Below are positions 51,801 through 60,800 of a stretch of DNA of 64,000 nt, one piece after another. The notes beneath the pieces are model-generated. The model worked only from the letters and a program-made list of their open reading frames with translations, searched no databases and was not told where the DNA came from. The position numbers and the translations under genes were made by a program. Position 1 is the first letter of the stretch. Every line of letters begins with the position of its first letter. The stretch is from Clytia hemisphaerica (Eukaryota > Cnidaria > Hydrozoa > Leptothecata > Clytiidae), in the NCBI GenBank assembly GCA_902728285.1, contig CACVBU010000726.1, positions 806,001 through 870,000 on the forward strand, written 5' to 3'.

Positions 51801-54800
51801 CGGTTAATTTGTCACCTACCGTCGTTTGCATAAGATTCCCATTTCCGCATTAAGATTCATTTGTCACTTTTCCAGCGGAAAAAGACCAGAACTTCGGGTA
51901 GTTGAAAAATAAACTCCGGAGAGTTAGACAGTTTCGTGAGTAAACGCAACTTTTCCGTACCGAAACAAACCCTTTCCAATCTCATGCCGGTTATCCCGGG
52001 AAAAAATTTGGATGAGTTTCGGTAAAGTAAGAAGAACCTTAGTGTGTGAATGGGAAGCTTATGCAAAACGACGGTATCCCGGGGGAGGGGTACTTAGGCA
52101 AAAATGGTGGTTGCTGGGTATGTGCGGACGGTAAGGGTCGGTTTCTTCACCTTCAAAGAGCCTTTCAAAGTTTCTCTAAGGGTCGAAAAAAACAGAAAAA
52201 TTTAAATCAGTCTCTCTAAGGGTCGAAAAATTCATGATTTTTTGGAAATTTATTTTGAAAAAGTCTCTCTAAGGTTCACCTTTTCAGCACAAATCAGTCT
52301 CTCTAAGGATCGGTTTTTGGAGGTTCAACCGGCACATACCCCTCATCCACCAACACTACTAACCCCCCAGGGACGGTATCTTTACCATTCTAAGCAGAAT
52401 TATTTTCTCTTTGTTTCGTCTTAGGGTGATTATGGGGCGTCAGGAATGCCCGGACCACGTGGTTTCCTTGGACGGACTGTAAGTACGAATTTATTTTTAA
52501 AAGCTGGAAAAGAATAAGGGAAGGAGTAAAAACCAAATTCTCTCCCTCGACTGAAAAAAGGACAAGTATAAAAGTCTGTTTCAAGTTTTACACTTTTACA
52601 TATTTTTCTCTTATTTTTATGGATCCTTTAAAATTAAAACAGGATTAAAATGTCAATTTATCATGGATGAAAAAAATACCGCGTGCTTTTGGCTTCATTT
52701 CTTACTTTTGCAAAAGTTCCTACCTTGAAACTAACTGAAAACTTATCTCGTACGAAAACCTTTATCGCTGGTTGATTACCATCAAAGTCGTAATATTTAA
52801 GAAAAAAAGGGAAGTTTCCACTAAATCTTTTAGCCACATACGATTTGGAAACGCTCTAACCATGCTCTAACTTAGGTTTGAGGTGTAGAGTTTTAAAACT
52901 ATGGGTTTTAACGCTAGACTTAAAATTTTAGAGCCTTAGGATCTGAGGATCTAGAAGTTTAAAAATGGTATAATAAGGCTCAAAATATAGCCTGAAAGTT
53001 TGTGGAGTCGATTTGAAATATTCGACCAGATCGTCCAAATTTCGAAAAATGAGAAAATAACCAAAATTCGCCATTGTTGCGTTAGGTGCACAGGAGTTGT
53101 TTTTGTTAACTTATGATTGTTTGATGTTTTCAGGGAGTCAAAGGTTACCATGGTGATGATGGTTTACCTGGGGAAGAGGGAGAAAAGGTGACTATTTTAT
53201 TATTCACGAGTGCCCCCCCCCCAACAGTCAAAAAAATTCATTTATTTTGTTCTAATAGTCGGTTTTTAGTATATAGTTGTATTATTTTAGGATTTAGAGG
53301 TACAATTACCAACCCCCTCGCGAAAACCTTTGAGAATCGGATCTTTAAAGTTAGGGGGAGTATTATCAAGGTAGGTAAGATCATTATCGGGGTGACACCC
53401 CTTCACAAATGCAGAGGTAAACGTCACCTGTCCAATATAATGTTTTGGAGTAAGATATAGACCGACCAAGTGAAATTACTACCTATGAACTTTGTCCGGG
53501 GGAGAGGGTGCTACTGTCTTAAATTTAACGTTGCCCAAAGGACGAGTGCCTTAATGTGTCTAGGCTGCGCGTATCACCAGAATTGATTTTGATACAGAAG
53601 ATGCGTATCGTGTATGAAATTCCCGTCCGAGAGTTACCCCAATTTTGGGGTAACCTGTTTCAATTTTCTTAAAAAACTTCAGAAATCCAATGATTGTATT
53701 AACTTCTAGCCATTCAAAGTTTTAATTAAAATTTATGAAATCTCTCTCATACAAAACTTACTAATTAAGCTAATCAAGTTTCTAAAACTCAAAAACACAA
53801 AGACGGGGTAACTACTCTCGGACGGAATGGGGATGATACGCATCCCTTAGATCAAAACATATCAGAGGGGATAGGTGCAGCCTATGCAGTCGGCAGCGAT
53901 TGTACCATCCATGGCTTGTTACTAAAATGAATTTTCTTGTCTTTTCAGGGATTCAAAGGAATTGCAGTATGTAGATTTTGTTTATATAAAAAGCTTTTTA
54001 AAGTTCTAAATTTTGAATTTTGTAGATTAGAATCTCGAGTGTGAATGACTGATTTATATCAAAATAATTGTTTAAGATAGTCTTACTGGTCATCGTAAAA
54101 TAAAGTTACTATTAAATATTTTTTTATAATTTTGTTGCAATGAATTTAACTTTCTTTTTCTATCAATTTCAGGGAATTCGAGGCGAAGAGGTAAATTAAT
54201 GATTATATTAGTTGAATGCCAAAACTCTTAATACAAAAAATATTTAGAAATCATATTAGCATTAAGCTTGATCTCAAATTTATAATCACTTTGTTTTCTT
54301 TTTCGTTATAGGGGATATGTATGAGATTTTATTGAAGATATTCTATTCCTCTTTCATTATTTCATATTCTTTTTTAACCTCTTTAGGGCCAACCAGGCTT
54401 CCAAGGACAGAGAGGAAACCGAGGGCAACCTGGGCCACCAGGTCCTCGAGGTGCCCCGCCAATTGAAAGTTTGATTGTAAGCACTGTTCTCTAACTATTT
54501 GACTGGATCGGGCTACCCGTTCATCGAGGAAGGGTGTCTAGATTTAAGAGCTGACTAGTCCGCCATCTTGTTTTCAATTCTGGTCGTCAACAGCACAACT
54601 TGAATGTTTTGAAATTCAAACGTTCGAAAATCTAAAGTAAATTGGAAAACAACATGTTGGACTAGTCGACTTCAAAACTGTATACACTTCCACGGGAAAT
54701 CTGTGAGCAGTTAGTGTAGCTAGTGAAAACACCCAAGATTTTTCGGGGTGGTACAGGCTAGTTAAAATTTTAGACGAACAATAGCGAGTTTATTTATCTA

Positions 54801-57800
54801 ACTCTAGCAACTGAAACAATTGACAATAACCTGCAAGATAGGGGAAGTCTAAAGAGCTTGCTCGCCGTTTTACTCAGTCAGGATCCAAAACATTGATGAT
54901 AATCAAGATACATAAAATCTCCATAAGGCTATTTTAGCATGCTAGACAACAAGTTGTAGTTTATACAAACTCATACTATCCCATTACAATGCTCTTATTA
55001 TCGTATAACACCCGTATTACTGTATTAGACATAAATGACTCCGTTTACCATAACGTTTAAAAAGGGGTCAAGCTGGAGTTTTTACAAGTTCTTTGATGAC
55101 TCTGTTGGTCGTTAAATGTTGAGACAAACGATTTTATTACTTTTTATAAAGAACGCGTCATCCCTTTTGTTTAAAAATAACCAATCAATTAAGCTTCTTG
55201 TAAAAACTCCAAGCCATCTCTTAAAAAGGTGTACTCTAAAAATCAAAGAAGTTTATTTCCACGTGTCTGTGAAAAGCCTTACAATTAAGAATACCCTTTG
55301 CTAGTTTGTAAGTAAGTTTGCGACCGCAGTCGAGGGTGACCCAAAGGCTTTTTCTCTAGCTGTTTACCCGAAGGTAGGGGAGGGCGCCACTCCTTTTCCT
55401 GGATTTCTATTTTTACCCTTGATCCGCCTCTTAAGTTGCTAAGCATAGATGTGACCCGGCTGGGGATCGAACCCACAACCTTGCGCTCCGTAGCAGGATG
55501 CTCTAGCTTCATGCTACGGCCGCTTTGCTAGCTTGACTAATGTTCACGTTTGAATGTTTTAGCCAAGCAGCTCATGGAGAGATTATTACAAGGAGAATCC
55601 TAACCAGTTCTACGTAAGTTTTTTATTTACCCCATAATGATTTTATGGCTGACTTCCACTTGGCTTGCAGATGTAGAAAACATTCTATTACATCTAATCT
55701 AATACAATACAACTTGCATAACTGTCTTAGACAAGCCCCGGGTCCCTTCTAGGAGTGATCCCAATATGTTCTACCACACTTGTATATAGCATTCCTGAAA
55801 TATACTTTAGAATACATATAATAAGGTGGAAGGCTCACTCTGTGTCAATTTCTTGTCTCCCGCCCACTAGCGTTTATCATCAGTCCTAAATCTTTTGATT
55901 TTAGCGAGCAGTTGCAGGGGACTATTTATCTTACCTCAGAGAAGAAGTCGATGATTTGCAATATCCACGTGGTACACGCGATAATTCTGCATTGAATTGT
56001 CAAGAACTATTGGATAATCGAAATGATATTCAAAATGGTGAGAAGTTATGCCTAGTTTTATAACTACCAAGGGAAAAAATTTGGCGGGAAGAAACTTTTG
56101 CGGATTCACTTGAAATCTGCCAAATTTATTCATTACATCCATGCACGATTCATGCAACTGCCAAATCAAATTCCCTTTGTTTGTGACTCCTTTTTGAGGA
56201 AAAATGGCCTCATTTTTTGGGAATTTGGCTTTTACATTGAGTCCTGATGTCTAATCTCTCCCTTGAAATAAAATTAAAGCTTTTTCTAATGGCTTTTTCC
56301 AGGTTTCTCCCTATTTCCTTCAGATATATACAGTAGACTCTCGCTTATTCGAACTACTATTATTCGAATCTTTCTATAATTCGAACTTATTCTCGGTCCA
56401 GGTCAAGGATAAACCGTTTTAATATACTTTCGATCTCTCGCTAATTCGAACAAATAATATTCCCTTTTCGAGTTCGAATTAGCAAGAGTCAACTGTGAAG
56501 GATGTCCTCGATGACAGTAGAATAGGGATTACGTTATTGTTACTCTTCTCGTTTTAGGTCATTATTGGATCGATCCAAATCGAGGTTGTGCTTGGGATGC
56601 TTTTGAAACGAAATGTCTTTTCAAAGGAGATGCTGGCTACACTTGTATAAAGCCTCAACCCAAAACGGTATATATATTTTTAACTATCTTTTCTATCGAA
56701 TCTAATTTCTTGGTCGGTTTTTGGTTTTTGGTATCCTCGAGGCTCGACACAGATTGTCTAAAATTCCTCGAACTTTTATTTTGTAGACACTTCACTCTAC
56801 ATCCCTTCTCCTTCCATAGTATACCGATATAACCGAAAGAATCTATTTTCATTGTTTTCTTCATTTTTTAATTGATTTGTTTGACATTTGCAAACCAAAG
56901 AAAGAATGTCACTTGTCCGACTTGTCTGACTTGTCAAAGAGCGTCTAGAATCGATTATGAGACGGCGCATTTTAGAATAGCATTTTATTTGCTTAATTCA
57001 TTACTTCAGTGGCTATCAAAATTCTTTATTAGGAAATCTTTGACACCCATCATTCAATCATCCAATTAATCATCTTAAAATTATTCGGTTAATTTCAATC
57101 AAACATTTTTTTTGATTTGTTTTTCTTGACATTGTTTTATAGGTGCATCTCCGGAAATTTGGCATAACCAGACACCAGGAAATGGTCTTGTCCAAATTTG
57201 TGAAGGTAAAGTGATAAACGCCCTTTTGTCGTGAATTACATGTCTTTTTCTTGTAAGCAAGTCTTTGCTCCTGGTTGTCCTGGGCTCGGCATATGCTTAC
57301 AATTCCCTTATAGTCTGGCAGAAATAAAAGTTGACCTGGAAAAAAATTCCGCGTAAACTTTCTTGGTATCGTTGGAAGCGGAATTTTACGAGGTTTAACA
57401 TACTCAGAGCCTCACGTTGAGGCCTTTGGGGAAAAAAATTGGTGAAATAAAACACTTAGGACCCATTTTCGATATAAAATGCCTTGAAAAGTGCTACCCT
57501 TGCAATGGTAGGTGTCTTTCAAAACACTCAAATATGTATACCCCTGTCTCAAAAATCTGGGGGGGGGGATTTCCCAACCACAAGCAATTAAACAGTGTTA
57601 TCCATGATATGAAATGGGTCAAGTGCAAGGCGAAAGCCCTTGGGCAAAACCAAAAGTTTTCCCCAAGGGCCTCATCATGAGGCTCTGAGTATGATAATCT
57701 ACATAAAATTTCGCTTCCAACGGTACCAAGAAAGTCTACGCGGAATTTTTTTCTACGTTCACCCCTATTTTGTTGTATTTCGGCCAGACTATTATCAGTC

Positions 57801-60800
57801 CTTTAATTCTTCAAACACATTTATCAGTATCTATATATGCTTTTAAAAGAAAAGAACATTTACCTTTAAAGCCATGGCTAGGCATAGACTTCTGGGTAAT
57901 ATCTAGGATATCCGGGAAAGTAATTTTGCCTTACGTAATTGTCTGGAAGCCTTCACTCAAAAACGACTCTTGTCCATATTTCTGATGAACATTATCCTTA
58001 GATTCTCGCTCTTTGTCCTGATTTCATAAATTAAATTGATTTTGTGTACATTTTTCTATGAAAGTGTTCTGGGGTCAAATAAATTTCAAATTCTTCTATC
58101 TTCTATTGAGAGATATGCGTTGATTGGCCAAACTACTTGGTATAGATGTTTAGCTTTCAAATATACCCCTGTGTCACACGAGAACCCCGCCAAACTGGAA
58201 AATCTGGCCAAAATTTCGTACCCAGTAGGGAAATACCCTTCAGCTCCACTTGGAAATTAACTTTCATTCCATCCCCATGTAAAAAATTCAATACAAAAAA
58301 TTGCAGTCCGAAACCATCCCCTGTGGATTTTTTAGCTTGGAACGATAGAATTTCTATCCCCATTGGGATTTTTATCCCAACTGCGGGAAAAGGTTCCACC
58401 GGAGCTGTGATACAGGGGAGTTTGAGTGGGTTTTAGCGTTTTTTTACGATGGAGTTATTCGTAATAACCTCATTTTCATTGTAACTTCCCGAAGGGGCAA
58501 TCAAGTTACAAACCTGTTGCTTCAACAATGAAATTTCTTGTCGCTGATGTTCAATTCTATACTACAAATATCATTTAAGTTTATCTGGAAAGAGACCCGG
58601 CAATTATTATTATCGTCCTTGTATGATCCTTTTTAGATTCCTTGGTTTTCTATCCTCATTATTTTCTTCTCTGCTTTGCTATAAAAGCCATTTTACAGGT
58701 AGTTTGTTGCACGAACGAACGCTCTCGCTTAACTCGACATTTGTTTTGATGCGATTTTAATGACTATTGTGGTTAGACCGTGGAGCCATATTAATATAAT
58801 TTTTTTAATGTGATACGTTATAAATATGTTGCGTAATTCAAATTGTCAATTTCACATGATATTTCTTCAAGTCAAATGATTCATTACGCTAGGTTGCCAA
58901 GTTGATGATTTAAAATAGCTTCACATCTTTTCCGCTTACGCTTAAACCAGTTATTACCAAGGAACCTGGAGACTAGGTATGGAGAATATCGGCTATGTGC
59001 AGGCCGGTTTAAATTGTACCAAAAAAGCAACTTAGAGCTTGAAGTGATTGAAGAAAGAATGTTAATATTCCAATAGTTTTCCACCTTAAGAGAGAGTTTT
59101 AATTGCTGTCCGTGGTTTTCATACTCCTTAGAGAGCACCCTAGTGAGTGAGAATTCTGACCTTCGTAGACTATTTATACTTTTCTTGTTACTAAGCCCTT
59201 CGAGGGACTGGGGAAGGAATAAACCCAGCACCTGTTTTTGCCAGGGATTTTTCCGGACAAGGTTTCATAGAAATGCAATAAAATTCAGGCGTGGTTTTAA
59301 AATAGAGAATAAATTCAGCTCAAGCCATTGTGTAATTCTAAAATATTCATATCATTATAATCAACATCTTATCAATATCAAATGATGCATTCTTTCGTCT
59401 GGGCCCACGAAAGTAGGTGGAGCTTCGTGTGGGAAGGTTAAATTCTAAACTATTAACTGGAAATTATTCTAAATTATTTTAGAGACCACATAAGTCTCTT
59501 TTCTTACCGCTGTTAATACAGGATAGTACTCTTCTTATTTTGTTTTGCTAATATTATGGAAACCTTTTTTGGACCTACCTGGAGGTCCTATAGATTAACC
59601 ATTGTCCGTTCGTTCGTTAGTTCGTTCGTCCGTTCGTCTGTTACAAGCTTTTCTCAAGATTGGCTTAGAAAGATGCAAAATGGAGATACCGATGATGTGA
59701 TAGCATAGGATTGAAACCAAAAAGTGCGATTGCAGCGCGCTTATTTCTTATCGACTTAAGAGTGGCTTAAAATCATCATTTTCTTTACCGTTTTAGAAAT
59801 CTGAGGCTTAGAGTGTTCTCAATTTGTTCTTAGATTATGGTCTCGCGTTTTTATAGAATTATTCTTATAAAAATCTATGACTTTTTTGTTTTCAGGTCAA
59901 AGCATCAGTACGCCGTCCGCAATTAAATTTCGTCCGATTGTTAGCATCAGACGGTTATCAAGATGTGACGTTAAGATGTTTCAGACCACTCTACAATATC
60001 AAGAACTTCTCGTTTGTTGGTCACAATAAGATCGAGATAAATGGACGTGATAGAACACAAGTCAAGATTATCGCAAATTCCTGCAGGAGGGTAAGAGTTT
60101 TCTTCTCACATATTAAATCTAGACTATACTCTATCTGATATAAGACAGTTAATATCCAATTAAAAACAATCATTTTTGTTAACTCCGACTTTTGAAAAAT
60201 CGCTGTAATCATTTTTAAGGGTAGGGTGTTTGTTTCTTCCGCTATTTTTGTTATCGTTCTAGACTACTTTCGAACGTGTCGCATGCGGTTGCGTCCACTG
60301 ACCTTATATATATCTCTGGACAAAACTATATCCGCCATCTTTGATCGAAGTTTTTTTCAATTGGTACCCGTAAAGAAGCCATTGCAGTGTTAAAAAATTA
60401 ACGTTTAACGGCGCTACATCAGCAAAAGTTTTCGAGGGAAAGTAGATCTAGCGCTCTCGATGCATTTACACCGCTATTGAGAAGTGCAACCATTAGGCCA
60501 CCACTTTTCAAAGAACTCCGATCAAAGATTTTGCTTGGCCGAGATTGAGAAGCTTGGTCCAGGGTATATAAAGGCCAGCGGTTGCGTCCCGCGAAATATG
60601 TTACGGATCCAAAGTGTTGGCTCCCTACTATTAGTCAACAAGAAACTAAAACTCTCAAATCTTCCTTTTTCCCCATAGGCAAACAAGAGACGACTAGGGA
60701 GAATCACTTTCCGTATATTCACTGACGGTAATTTGAATTTGTTCCCTATAAAAGATGTTCGGATCCGATACGAGGCTATTGACGCTATACAATTTGGCGA

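Noticed and set aside
54312-54318. Seven-base micro-exon between collagen exons 40 and 41
   Set aside because: An ag...gtatga frame exists, but it would break the reading frame.
58884-59231. 115-codon ORF on the minus strand
   Set aside because: No signal peptide, domain or homologue I recognise; length is expected by chance in 64 kb of such DNA.
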